A stretch of DNA of 64,000 nucleotides from Streptomyces xylophagus (lineage in GTDB: Bacteria; Actinomycetota; Actinomycetes; Streptomycetales; Streptomycetaceae): assembly GCF_000716435.1 (NCBI RefSeq), contig NZ_JNWO01000010.1, positions 1 to 64,000 of the forward strand. Direction: 5' to 3'. Both the position numbers and the translations under genes were made by a program. This document shows, piece by piece, positions 50,096 through 58,183 of the stretch (position 1 is the first letter of the stretch; every line of letters begins with the position of its first letter). A model generated the notes under the pieces. That model saw only the letters and a list, made by a program, of their open reading frames with translations. It was not told where the DNA came from and did no database searches.

Positions 50096-51997
50096 TCAGC
50101 CCGTCGCCGCCACCCCGAAGTCCGCCCCCGAGATACCCCCCAGCGACTCCGCGATCCGCAGCAACGGCTCGCGCAGTGCGGTCAGTTCGGTGCGCATCGC
50201 TTCGGCCTGCGGCCAGGCGGTCTCGTGGTCGAGGGGGGCGGTATCCGCGGGGCAGCGGGCCTCGTAGGCGGCGAGGCGGGGATGCCAGGCGGCGGTGAAG
50301 GGGCGGATGGTGTCGTTGATGAGGGCGTAGGCGAGGCTCTGGACCGTCGGTGCGCCGGAACCGCGTTCGAGGCCGATGCTGTACGTGTGCAGCGTCCCGC
50401 GCGTGAAGTCGATCAGGGACTTCAGGGACGCCAGCGCCTCGCGCAGACTGCCCGTGCCCGGGGCCAATTCCTGCACCCCGATCCGGGTGACCAGCTCGAC
50501 CTGGATGTCGAAGGCGGCCATCCGCTCCGACTCACTGGGTGCTGCCACGGGTGCCTCCCTCCGGCTGCCGGGAAAGGTCAGCGTAACCGGGTCGCGGCGG
50601 ACGCACAGGGTGCGCAGGGCGGCATGCCGCAGGGACTCGGTGCGGGCGGGGGCCGGGTCGTGGTGGTTCCAGGCGTGCAGGGTGACCGGGTGGAGCCGCC
50701 AGCCGCCGTCGACCACCGGTGCCAGCAGGCTGCGTACCCGCAGTTCAGCGACGCCGTTCCCGGCGCGCCGGGCGGCGACGGCCCTGGGCACACGGTCGGC
50801 GGCGGCGAGCACACGTTCCGCGTCCTGCGCGGTCAGCGGCAGCGGGTGCAGTACGGCGGCGCAGCGCAGCACGTCGGCGGCGTCCGCCGTGTCCACGTCC
50901 TGTACGAGGGCACCGGTCACGTCCCCCTCCGCGAGGGTGTCGAAAAGCGAACCCCCGCGCGCGTGGAGGCGGTCGTACAGTTCGCGCGGCTGATGTCCGG
51001 ACCGGATCGCGCGCCCCAGGAGCCCGAGGGCGAGGGGGTGCCCCTCCACCGCCTCGGCCAGCGCCTCGTCACCACCGACGAGCACGCGCGCGTGCGGGGC
51101 GTCGAGCGGTCCCAGGTCCACGGGGGTGCCGATCCCGTCGTAGGCGCGGCTGCGCAGGGTGAAGACCGTGTGGCCGAGGGGGTGCGGTGCCGCCATCGCG
51201 GCGATGTCCCGGGCGGTGAGCCGGTCGGCGGGGACGGAGTCGACGATCCACAGGAACGGCTTGCGGGTGCCGAAGGGGGTGGCGCCGGAATCGGAGAGCG
51301 CGCGCACGGAGTCGTCGTACGCCTGCCCGCTCACCCAGAAGACACCGCCGGGGTAGGCCGCCTCGAAGCGGAGGGCGTACTCCTGGGCGAGGGCGGACTT
51401 GCCGATGCCGGCCATGCCGCGGATCTGTACGGCGCGCGGGGCGGCGCTGCCGGTGACGAGGTGCGCGGAGTGGGCGTGCAGGGCGGAGTGCACCTGCCAG
51501 AGCTCGGAAAGGCGGCCCAGGAAGTCGAGGCGCGGTTCCGGTGACCCCGACAGCCATCGTCGTACGGCGCGCTCCTGGATCGCCATCGGACCGTCGAGGC
51601 GCGCGACATGCTCGCGTACGTCGGCCACCAGGGTGGCGGGGTCGTCGGCCGGGGCGTGCCGGGCGTCGCGGAGTTCGACGGGGTGGATGTGGTCGGAGGT
51701 CGGCTCGGGATTGACGACCATGACCCGGCCGCGCGGGTCGCCCTCTCCCAGGCCCGCCAGGTAGGCCGTCGTCAACTCCCACTGGCAGGCCTCGCGTTCG
51801 GGGTAGCCGGCGGAGTAGTAGGCGAGCAGCGCCTTGGAGCGGGCCAGTTCGCGCCGGATGGTGTCACTGATGCCGGCGAAGGACGCGACTCCGGTCTCGT
51901 CCGTGAACACGTCGAGCCCGCCGTCGCGCAGCATCTGCGCGAGCGGCCGGACCCGCTCCACGTCATCGCGGCTGTAGCTGAGGAAGACGTCCCACAC
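50096..51997 (-). CDS. TIR - STAND-type NTPase - C-terminal helical domain protein
   Basis: The product is 633 residues. A TIR domain (1-130) has FLSYSRDDVERV and CQWELTTAYL, with Glu74 at the NADase position. A compact NTPase (about 185-330) has P-loop GMAGIGKS (194-201), Walker B LWIVD (249-253) and the NB-ARC-like GHPLAL (319-324). Walker A and B are only about 50 residues apart, shorter than usual. A probable winged helix (370-445) follows. The last domain (494-620, with ELVTRIGVQEL, SLREALASL and WHPRLAAYE) is shared with the divergent neighbour. Such TIR-NTPases typically deplete NAD on activation. The start is GTG 51997, leaderless type. Confidence 0.85.
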   Translation of the reverse strand: MWDVFLSYSRDDVERVRPLAQMLRDGGLDVFTDETGVASFAGISDTIRRELARSKALLAYYSAGYPEREACQWELTTAYLAGLGEGDPRGRVMVVNPEPTSDHIHPVELRDARHAPADDPATLVADVREHVARLDGPMAIQERAVRRWLSGSPEPRLDFLGRLSELWQVHSALHAHSAHLVTGSAAPRAVQIRGMAGIGKSALAQEYALRFEAAYPGGVFWVSGQAYDDSVRALSDSGATPFGTRKPFLWIVDSVPADRLTARDIAAMAAPHPLGHTVFTLRSRAYDGIGTPVDLGPLDAPHARVLVGGDEALAEAVEGHPLALGLLGRAIRSGHQPRELYDRLHARGGSLFDTLAEGDVTGALVQDVDTADAADVLRCAAVLHPLPLTAQDAERVLAAADRVPRAVAARRAGNGVAELRVRSLLAPVVDGGWRLHPVTLHAWNHHDPAPARTESLRHAALRTLCVRRDPVTLTFPGSRREAPVAAPSESERMAAFDIQVELVTRIGVQELAPGTGSLREALASLKSLIDFTRGTLHTYSIGLERGSGAPTVQSLAYALINDTIRPFTAAWHPRLAAYEARCPADTAPLDHETAWPQAEAMRTELTALREPLLRIAESLGGISGADFGVAATG

Positions 51998-52035
51998 GAC
52001 GGCTTACCCTACTGTGGGTGCCGGGGAGGGCGATC
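51998..52035. promoter_or_regulatory. 38-base divergent promoter of the TIR-NTPase and its partner
   Basis: On the minus strand TAGGGT (52011-52006) lies eight bases before GTG 51997. On the plus strand TACTGT (52010-52015) could serve the partner, and the two overlap in the small palindrome ACCC-TACTGT-GGGT (52006-52019). The partner's ribosome site GGGGAGGG fills the right side. Confidence 0.5.
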
Positions 52036-52719
52036 ATGAGACACAGGCAGCGCAGGCGTCGGGGTCCGGGCGGTCCGTCGCAGATCACGGCCAGGCTGAC
52101 GATCCCGTTCGTGGGCGAGATCTCGGGCACCTGGGAACCGGCCGACTCGGAACGCAGCGCGGCCTGGGAGCTGTACCTGGAACTGGTCACCCGGGTCTCG
52201 GTCGAGGAACTCTCCGCCGACGAGGGCTTCCTGCGCGAGGCCCTGACCTCCCTCTACACCTTCTTCGGCACCACCCGCGAGATCCTCCGCCGCTACGGCC
52301 CCGAGATCGCCCCGCCGTTGGCCCCCGGCCATGTCAGTTTCGCCGTCCTCGCGGTCACCGTCCTCAACCGCGTCCTGCGCCCCCTGCTCGCGTCCTGGCA
52401 TCCCCGCCTCGCCGCCTACGAGTCCCAGCGGCCCGAAGGACGCGATCCGGTGGCGTGGGAGCGGGAGTGGGAACCCGCGGACGCGCTGCGGGGTGCGATC
52501 ACGGAGGTTCGAGGCGTACTGAGGTCACTGGCACGGACCTTGCAGGAGGTGGCCGGGGTCAGCGACCTCATCGACCTGCCCGCGCCGCGCACTCCCGAGG
52601 ACACGGCGGCAGGGGCGAATCGGGGCACCCCCCCCCGACGGTTCAAACAGGTCCTGACGCACCCCATGCTCCCAACGCTCCTGACGCTTCCGGGGTCTGA
52701 GGTCGCTCTCGCCGCGTGA
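52036..52719 (+). CDS. Free-standing copy of the TIR protein's C-terminal domain
   Basis: The product is 227 residues from ATG 52036, behind GGGGAGGG. After an Arg-rich start (RHRQRRRR) it has IPFVGEISGTWEPAD, then residues 43-174 align without large gaps to residues 494-620 of the divergent TIR protein. Shared blocks are ELVTRVSVEEL versus ELVTRIGVQEL, LREALTSL versus LREALASL, and SWHPRLAAYE versus AWHPRLAAYE. The domain looks all-helical and I cannot name it. As a stand-alone copy it could bind the same target or dimerise with the TIR protein, as sensor, inhibitor or adaptor. The tail from 180 is disordered. Confidence 0.75.
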   Translation: MRHRQRRRRGPGGPSQITARLTIPFVGEISGTWEPADSERSAAWELYLELVTRVSVEELSADEGFLREALTSLYTFFGTTREILRRYGPEIAPPLAPGHVSFAVLAVTVLNRVLRPLLASWHPRLAAYESQRPEGRDPVAWEREWEPADALRGAITEVRGVLRSLARTLQEVAGVSDLIDLPAPRTPEDTAAGANRGTPPRRFKQVLTHPMLPTLLTLPGSEVALAA

Positions 52720-52733
52720 GACCGCCGGGCCGA

Positions 52734-52756
52734 TTGTCAGTGGCACGCGCTTCACT
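52734..52756 (+). promoter_or_regulatory. Possible weak DNA-damage-type promoter
   Basis: TTGTCAGTG (52734-52742) is a full -35-side match, but the -10 position holds TTCACT instead of TAnnnT. It lies between the partner gene and the next gene, whose start codon is 37 bases downstream. It may be functional only weakly or be coincidence. Confidence 0.35.
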
Positions 52757-52793
52757 GGAGTGGTCACTGAGAGTCACCACGGGGGAGCGGTCG

Positions 52794-53531
52794 ATGGCAC
52801 CGTACGAGACGAACAGCAACGGCGACGGGGATGGGCAGGAGCAGGAGCAGGAGTCGAAGGGCGGCAGCGACGACGCACAGGCCGCTCGGACGCATCTCTC
52901 CGTGGCCGGGTTGCGCGCTCGGGGATGGACGGCCGGGATGGTGCGTCAACTGCTCGGTGAACCGGATCAGTTCCGGGTCAATCCGCATTTCCGGGCGGCC
53001 CCGAGGACCCGTCTGTACCGCGTCGAGCGGGTCGAGGCGGCCGAGCGGAGTGAGGAGTTCCGGGCGGTGTCGGCGGCTGCCGCGCGGCGGTCCGTCGCGG
53101 CACGGGTCGCTGCTCGGCGCACGCGGCGGGAGGTACTGGCGCGGATCGCGGCCGAGCCGATCGACGTGCCGCGCCTGGCTCCCCGCAAGCTGGCGGGACT
53201 GGCGGTCGAGCACCGCAATGGGCAGGGAGAGGAGCGGGGACGGGGGTTCGGGCAATACGAGCGATACGAGCGATGGGGGCCGTCGCCGGATCCCGCCACG
53301 GTCGAGGGCACCGATCCCGCCGTGCTCGACCGGTGGAAGGTCGACTATCTGCGCCACCGGCTGCTTCGCTACGACGAGCTTCTGCACGGGCTCGGGAGTT
53401 CCGGCCGAGCCGCGGCCGAGGAGTTGCTCCGGCGGCGGCTCTACGCGGCCATCACCGAGGCGTACCCGCTCCTTGCACAGGAGTGCGAACGCCAGTTGTC
53501 TGAACGGGAGTGCGGTCCACCTCCGGAATGA
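52794..53531 (+). CDS. Uncharacterised protein with a conserved N-terminal GEPD module
   Basis: From ATG 52794 (GGGGGAG upstream) the product is 245 residues. After a polar Glu/Gln-rich start, residues 32-85 have LSVAGLRARGWTAGMVRQLLGEPD, then FRVNPHFRAAPRTRLYRVERVEAAE. I recall this module (a helical unit followed by an RLY strand, probably nucleic-acid binding) at the start of several Streptomyces proteins. A basic Ala/Arg helix (about 88-115) follows, and the C-terminal part has VDYLRHRLLRYDELLHGL. The function is unknown. It is downstream of the TIR partner on the same strand, 74 bases away. Confidence 0.7.
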   Translation: MAPYETNSNGDGDGQEQEQESKGGSDDAQAARTHLSVAGLRARGWTAGMVRQLLGEPDQFRVNPHFRAAPRTRLYRVERVEAAERSEEFRAVSAAAARRSVAARVAARRTRREVLARIAAEPIDVPRLAPRKLAGLAVEHRNGQGEERGRGFGQYERYERWGPSPDPATVEGTDPAVLDRWKVDYLRHRLLRYDELLHGLGSSGRAAAEELLRRRLYAAITEAYPLLAQECERQLSERECGPPPE

Positions 53532-53681
53532 CATGCGCGGGCGATGTTCCCGGCATCCTCGGTTCGCCGATGTCTCCGCGGAAATTGAGGTGCGAGCGCC
53601 GTCGTCCATGTGATCGGCTGCCTCCGCGCGGCGCCGACCACCGACCGCCGATGACCGATCAACCGATCCCTGGGAGCCCCC

Positions 53682-54140
53682 GTGCTCGAACGTGTCACCG
53701 CCCGCACCCTCTTCCCACCCCCCACGTACTCCCACGCCACCGTCGTCGAATCCGGCACGAAGCTCGCCTTCCTCGCCGGGGCCGTCCCGCTCGACGTCGA
53801 CGGCAAGGTGGTCGGTGCGGGGGACGCGGTGCGGCAGGCCGAGCAGGTGCTGGTGAATCTGGGTGAGCAACTGCGGGCGGTCGGCAGCGACTTGGGGCAT
53901 GTCGTGGCGACGGACGTGTACGTCGTGAGCAACGAGCCCTCGGTATTGTCCGCCGTGTGGGAGGTGGTCGAGGCGTCCGGGCTCAGCGCGGGGCCGCATT
54001 CGTCGACGCTCGTCGGCGTGGCCTGCCTCGGATACACCGGACAGCTCGTGGAGATCACGGCGACAGCCGTCGTACCAGCCGTACCAGCCGTGCCGTTCGC
54101 ATCGTCCGTATCCGTATCGGAAGAGGTGGCGCAGCCGTGA
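53682..54140 (+). CDS. RidA-family enamine/imine deaminase
   Basis: The product is 152 residues. RidA features include FPPPTYSHATVVESG, LAFLAGAVPLDVDG, DAVRQAEQVLVNLGEQLRAVGSDL and GVACLGYTGQLVEI, though the usual catalytic Arg (normally before VEI in a SRxxVxV context) is not obvious here. The tail has a short VPAVPAVPF repeat. RidA proteins hydrolyse reactive enamines. The start is GTG 53682 behind GGGAG, and the stop overlaps the GNAT start (GTGA). Confidence 0.85.
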   Translation: MLERVTARTLFPPPTYSHATVVESGTKLAFLAGAVPLDVDGKVVGAGDAVRQAEQVLVNLGEQLRAVGSDLGHVVATDVYVVSNEPSVLSAVWEVVEASGLSAGPHSSTLVGVACLGYTGQLVEITATAVVPAVPAVPFASSVSVSEEVAQP

Positions 54141-54613
54141 ATCCCGGCCCCGAGACCGTCGTCACGCTCCGTCGGGCGACCGCCCCCGACGCGCGCCCCG
54201 CCGCCGATGTGTGGCTGCGGTCGTTCGCCGCCGCGCTGCCGACCGTCGTCAGCCCTCGTTCCGCCGACGACGTGCGCGACTACTTCCGGGACGTCGTCGT
54301 GCCGCTGCGCGAGATCTGGGTGGCCGACGCGGGGGACGGCGGCGGGATCGTCGGGCTGATGGTGATCAACGGCGATCTGCTGTCCCAGCTGTATCTCGAC
54401 CCGGACTGGCGCGGGCGCGGCCTCGGCGACCGGTTCGTCGAACTAGCGAAGGAACGCAGTCCGCAGGGCCTGCACCTGTGGACCTTCCAGGTCAACAAGC
54501 CCGCCCACCGTTTCTACGAGCGTCACGGCTTCGTCGCCGTCGAGTACACGGACGGCAGCACCAACGAGGAGCGGGAGCCGGACGTGCGGTACGAGTGGGA
54601 GCCCAAGCCGTAA
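54137..54613 (+). CDS. GNAT-family N-acetyltransferase
   Basis: The product is 158 residues, a single GNAT fold. The acetyl-CoA loop is LYLDPDWRGRGLGDRFVELAKE, and HLWTFQVNKPAHRFYERHGFVAVE is the standard C-terminal motif. The substrate is unknown. The GTG start overlaps the RidA stop, so the two are translationally coupled. Confidence 0.9.
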   Translation: MNPGPETVVTLRRATAPDARPAADVWLRSFAAALPTVVSPRSADDVRDYFRDVVVPLREIWVADAGDGGGIVGLMVINGDLLSQLYLDPDWRGRGLGDRFVELAKERSPQGLHLWTFQVNKPAHRFYERHGFVAVEYTDGSTNEEREPDVRYEWEPKP

Positions 54614-54628
54614 CGCCCAAGTCGCAAG

Positions 54629-55576
54629 TCAGGGGCGTGCGTTGCGGGCCAGCTCCAGGGCGTACGACGGCCACCACTGGCCCGCCGCCGGGCCGCCCCG
54701 GCAGGTGCCGTCGGACTCGCCGGGGCGTTTGATCCACAGGTAGGCGTCGAGGAGGGGGTTGTCCGTGCGGGTCGTCGGCGGGGTGCCCAGGGCGCGGCCG
54801 GGCGGATTGCACCAGACGGCCGTGCCGACGTAGGGGCCGTTGCCGTTGCGGCTGGTGTCGATGACGTAGTGCAGGCCGGCGAGGTCCTTGGAGAGCTGGT
54901 CGCCGTACGTCGAACTCGCCTTGTTCGTCTGGAAGTTGGCGACGTTCAGGGCGACGCCGTCGGCGCGGGCGACCCCGGACGCCTTGAGCGCGTCGACCAG
55001 TCGCCAGGCCTCGGGGATCCAGCCGGCGTTGCCGGCGTCGAGGTAGACGTGGGTGTGCGGTTGGCGTTTGAGGCGGTCCACGGCGTAGGCGAGGAGGGCG
55101 TAGCGGTCGTTCGCCACGACCCGGGTGCAGCCGGCGACCACCTGGGCCACCGCGTCCGGTTCGACGATCACGTAGGCGCCCCGGTCGCCCAGCGCGGTCG
55201 CGAACTCGTCGATCCAGGTGCGGTAGGCGGCCGCGGTGGGGGCGCCGCCGAGCGAGTACTGGCCGCAGTCGCGGTTCGGGATGTAGTACGCCACGAGTAC
55301 GGCGACCTGTCCGGCGCGAGCGGCGGCGGTGGTGCGGGCGCGGACGGCGGGGCCGGGGTCGGGGCCGTTGAGCCACTCCGCGACGGGCCTGCCGGCGATG
55401 CGGTCCATCAGCGCGGCGTCGGCTGTTCGGCCGGCGGCGCGCCAGGTGGCCGCCTGCTGTGCGGCTCGGGAGTCGGGGTCTGTCCAGAAGGGTTCCGGTA
55501 CGTCGCGAGTTGCGCCGGCGCAGCAGAGGCCTGCGAGGAGGGTGGCGAGGAGGGCTCGCCGTACCGGCGTGGGCAA
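54629..55576 (-). CDS. Secreted glycoside hydrolase family 6 endoglucanase
   Basis: The product is 315 residues with a signal peptide (about 1-25). GH6 motifs are YYIPNRDCGQYSLGG (first catalytic-region Asp and disulfide Cys), VIVEPDAVAQV (acid Asp), THVYLDAGNAGWI, IDTSRNGNGPY and LWIKRPGESDGTC. It is a catalytic domain only, with no cellulose-binding module. The start appears to be TTG 55576, with GGAG upstream. No GAGCGCTC-type CebR box is visible upstream. It is convergent with the GNAT gene. Confidence 0.9.
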   Translation of the reverse strand: MPTPVRRALLATLLAGLCCAGATRDVPEPFWTDPDSRAAQQAATWRAAGRTADAALMDRIAGRPVAEWLNGPDPGPAVRARTTAAARAGQVAVLVAYYIPNRDCGQYSLGGAPTAAAYRTWIDEFATALGDRGAYVIVEPDAVAQVVAGCTRVVANDRYALLAYAVDRLKRQPHTHVYLDAGNAGWIPEAWRLVDALKASGVARADGVALNVANFQTNKASSTYGDQLSKDLAGLHYVIDTSRNGNGPYVGTAVWCNPPGRALGTPPTTRTDNPLLDAYLWIKRPGESDGTCRGGPAAGQWWPSYALELARNARP

Positions 55577-55759
55577 GGTCGGCTCCGTTTCCGCCGCGCG
55601 CGGGCGGCGACTTGTCCTCCCCGGAGTCTGCGGTCCATCCCCTCCACGCCTCGAAGCATCACCGGACAGGTGACGACAAGATCACCCCTACGGAGGTGGA
55701 GCACGCATCTGGAAGTGCCGCGATGTGTTGTCCAGCGGCTGCAGGCGCGTCGTGGCTTG

Positions 55760-55792
55760 TCGCGCAGTTCCCCGCGCCCCTATCGGGGCGCT
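55760..55792. repeat. 33-base Streptomyces-type intergenic repeat, copy 2
   Basis: This is the same as copy 1 except one base in the hairpin loop (TATC for TTTC). Here the repeat overlaps the 3' end of the racemase gene, whose stop codon TAG lies in the hairpin loop. Confidence 0.8.
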
Positions 55793-56502
55793 TGGCCCCA
55801 GCCTCGCCTCTTCGGCACCGGGCTCGCATAACTCCCCGCCCTGCTCGTCGTCAGGCCCAGCCCCACCAACGACTCCGCGAGCTTCACCGCCGCCCCCACC
55901 CCGTCCACGACCGGCAGTCCCAGCTTCTCCCCCACCGCGCGCTGCAGTCCCGTCATTCCGGCGCAGCCCAGCACCAGCACCTCGGCGCCGGCTGCCCGTG
56001 CCCGTTCCGCCGCCGTGAGGAACGCCGCCTCCGTGCGGTCCTCGTCTCCGCCGAGGTCGAGGACGCTGAGCCCCGTCCCCACCACCGCCGCGCAGTTCCG
56101 GCCCACCCCGGCCAGCTCCAGGCTGTCCTCGATCTGGCCGCAGGACCGTTCCAGCGTGGTGACGACGCCGTAGCGCCGGCCCAGCAGGCAGGCCAGGTGG
56201 GCGGCCGCCTCGGTGATGTCCACGACGGGTACGTCCACCAACTCCCGGACGCCTTCGCGCCCGTGCTCCCCGAAGCCGGCCATGACGACGGCGTCGTAGG
56301 GCGGGCCGTCGTAGGTGCGGAGGAGGTCCATGACGGCGGCGGCCGAGAGGTAGCTGTCGAGCCAGCCCTCCGCCGACTCCGGTCCCCACGCGGGGGTCAG
56401 TCCGGTCACGGTGGTGCCCGGGCCTGCGGCGGCCCGGGCACCTCGTACGATCTCTTCGGTCATCTCCTGCGTGGTGTTGCAGTTGGTGACGACGATGCGC
56501 AC
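55780..56502 (-). CDS. Asp/Glu/hydantoin racemase-family protein
   Basis: From GTG 56502 the product is 240 residues. It has the family opening IVVTNCNTTQEMTEEI, an early CGPWGPES-like TPAWGPESAEG, VVMAGFGEHGREGVRE (Gly where hydantoin racemases often have the first Cys), and the second acid/base Cys in LVLGCAGMTGL. The relatives interconvert hydantoin or allantoin enantiomers. The final residues are encoded by the repeat element. It is 5 bases after the NCS1 transporter stop, which supports co-transport and racemisation of a hydantoin-like compound. Confidence 0.85.
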   Translation of the reverse strand: MRIVVTNCNTTQEMTEEIVRGARAAAGPGTTVTGLTPAWGPESAEGWLDSYLSAAAVMDLLRTYDGPPYDAVVMAGFGEHGREGVRELVDVPVVDITEAAAHLACLLGRRYGVVTTLERSCGQIEDSLELAGVGRNCAAVVGTGLSVLDLGGDEDRTEAAFLTAAERARAAGAEVLVLGCAGMTGLQRAVGEKLGLPVVDGVGAAVKLAESLVGLGLTTSRAGSYASPVPKRRGWGQAPR

Positions 56503-56507
56503 TCCGC

Positions 56508-57980
56508 TCAGACCTCCACCGGCTCGAGGGCGGGTTCGGCGGCGGCTCGCTCGGAGCGGCAGATCAGCAGGTACAGGCCGGCGCCCAGCGCGGTGCCGAT
56601 GAACCAGGAGTACGGGGCGACGTCGCTGAACGTCTTCACCAGTGCGAGTACGGCCGCCACGCCCGCCGAGGGCAGGAACGCCCACAGGGCCTTGGGGTTG
56701 ACGCCCTTGCTGTAGTAGTAGCGGGAGCCGGGGGTCGCGTCGAAGAGTTCCTGTACGTCGACTCGGCCGCGCTTCACCCAGTAGTAGTCGACCATGATCA
56801 CGCCGAACAGTGGGCCGAGGAAGGCGCCGAGGCCGCCGAGGAAGTAGTTGACGACCGTGGGGTTGGAGAAGAGGTTCCACGGGGTCACGACCAGCGCGGC
56901 GACCGTGCTGATCATGCCGCCGATCTTGAAGGTGATCTTCTGCGGCCAGACGTTGGCCAGGTCGTACGCCGGGGAGACGAAGTTGGCGACGATGTTGACG
57001 CCCATGGTGGCGACGGCGAACGTGAACGCGCCGAGCACCATCACCCAGGTGTTGCCGACCTTGGCGACCAACTCGGCCGGGTCGGTGATGGCTTGGCCCC
57101 AGACCTCCAGCGAGCCGGCCGTCACGATCACCGAAACGACCACGAACGCCGTGGAGTTGATGGGCAGGCCCCAGAAGTTGCCGCGGCGGACCGTCTTGTA
57201 GTCGGGCGCGAAGCGGGAGAAGTCGCAGAAGTTGAGCATCAGCGTGCCGTACGTGGCGAGGATCAGGCCGATCGCGCCGAACCACTGCCGCCACTGCTCG
57301 CCGAACGAGACCGGGTGCGGGGTCGAGGTCAGCGAGATGCTCCAACCCGCCTTGGAAAGTACCCAGATGGCCAGCGCGATCATCACCAGCCAGATCGCGG
57401 GACCGCAGAAGTCCTGGAACTTCCGTACGGATTCCATGCCCTGACTGATGATCACCGCCTGGATCAGCCACAGCGACACGAAGGAGACCCAGCCGAGGGC
57501 GTCAAGTCCCAGGAAGGAGTGGTGAGTCCAGGACTCCAGGCTCGGCCAGGCCGCCAGCAGCATCACGTTGACGGCGACGGAGGCAAGGTAGGTCTGGATG
57601 CCGTACCACATGATGGCGATCACGGCCCGGATGAGGGCCGGGATGTTGGCGCCCCAGACGCCGAAGCTGATGCGGCTGACGACCGGGAACGGGACGCCGT
57701 GCGCCTGCCCGATCCTCCCCATCCAGTTCATGCCGACGTAGATGAGCACGAAGCCGACGAGCAGGGAGGTGAAGACCTGCCAGACGTTCATGCCGAGGAC
57801 CAACAGGCCTGCGGCGAACGTGTAGTTGCCGAGGTTGTGGACGTCCGACATCCACATGGCGAAGAGGTCGAAGACCTTCCAGTTGCGCTTGTCGGCGGGT
57901 GCGAGGTCTTCGTTGGTGAGCCGGGGGTCGGGGACGAACGCTGGCGTGCCGGTGGCTTCGGCATGATCTGCGAGGGACAC
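56508..57980 (-). CDS. NCS1-family transporter (hydantoin/allantoin/nucleobase)
   Basis: The product is 490 residues with 12 membrane segments. NCS1 features are the N-terminal LTNEDLAPADKRNWKVFDLFAMWMSDVHNLGNYTFAAGL, in short blocks, GVPFPVVSRISFGVWGANIPALIRA and NFCDFSRFAPD. Relatives include Mhp1 (hydantoins) and PucI (allantoin). The downstream hydantoin-racemase-like gene points to a hydantoin-type substrate. The start is GTG 57980 behind GGAGG. It is divergent from a GntR regulator. Confidence 0.9.
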   Translation of the reverse strand: MSLADHAEATGTPAFVPDPRLTNEDLAPADKRNWKVFDLFAMWMSDVHNLGNYTFAAGLLVLGMNVWQVFTSLLVGFVLIYVGMNWMGRIGQAHGVPFPVVSRISFGVWGANIPALIRAVIAIMWYGIQTYLASVAVNVMLLAAWPSLESWTHHSFLGLDALGWVSFVSLWLIQAVIISQGMESVRKFQDFCGPAIWLVMIALAIWVLSKAGWSISLTSTPHPVSFGEQWRQWFGAIGLILATYGTLMLNFCDFSRFAPDYKTVRRGNFWGLPINSTAFVVVSVIVTAGSLEVWGQAITDPAELVAKVGNTWVMVLGAFTFAVATMGVNIVANFVSPAYDLANVWPQKITFKIGGMISTVAALVVTPWNLFSNPTVVNYFLGGLGAFLGPLFGVIMVDYYWVKRGRVDVQELFDATPGSRYYYSKGVNPKALWAFLPSAGVAAVLALVKTFSDVAPYSWFIGTALGAGLYLLICRSERAAAEPALEPVEV

Positions 57981-58076
57981 GGGGCCTCCAGGGCAAGGGA
58001 CGGAGGAGCGGGAGCGGGAACGGGAGGAGGGGCTGGGAAGAGGAGCTGGGAGGAGCGAGGAGGACTACTTGCCGCC

Positions 58077-58092
58077 GTTTGGTATACCAAAC
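58077..58092. promoter_or_regulatory. GntR operator palindrome
   Basis: GTTTGGTATACCAAAC is a perfect 16-base palindrome in the divergent NCS1/GntR promoter. TGGTATACCA-type palindromes are bound by FadR/FCD-group GntR regulators, which matches the neighbouring gene. Confidence 0.8.
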
Positions 58093-58183
58093 TGCCGTCA
58101 TAGTCCTCCCGTCAACCGTTCCGACCGATGTCGCAGTTGTTAACGCTCCGTAAAACACCCCCGGAGTCGGCGAAGATGGCCCC

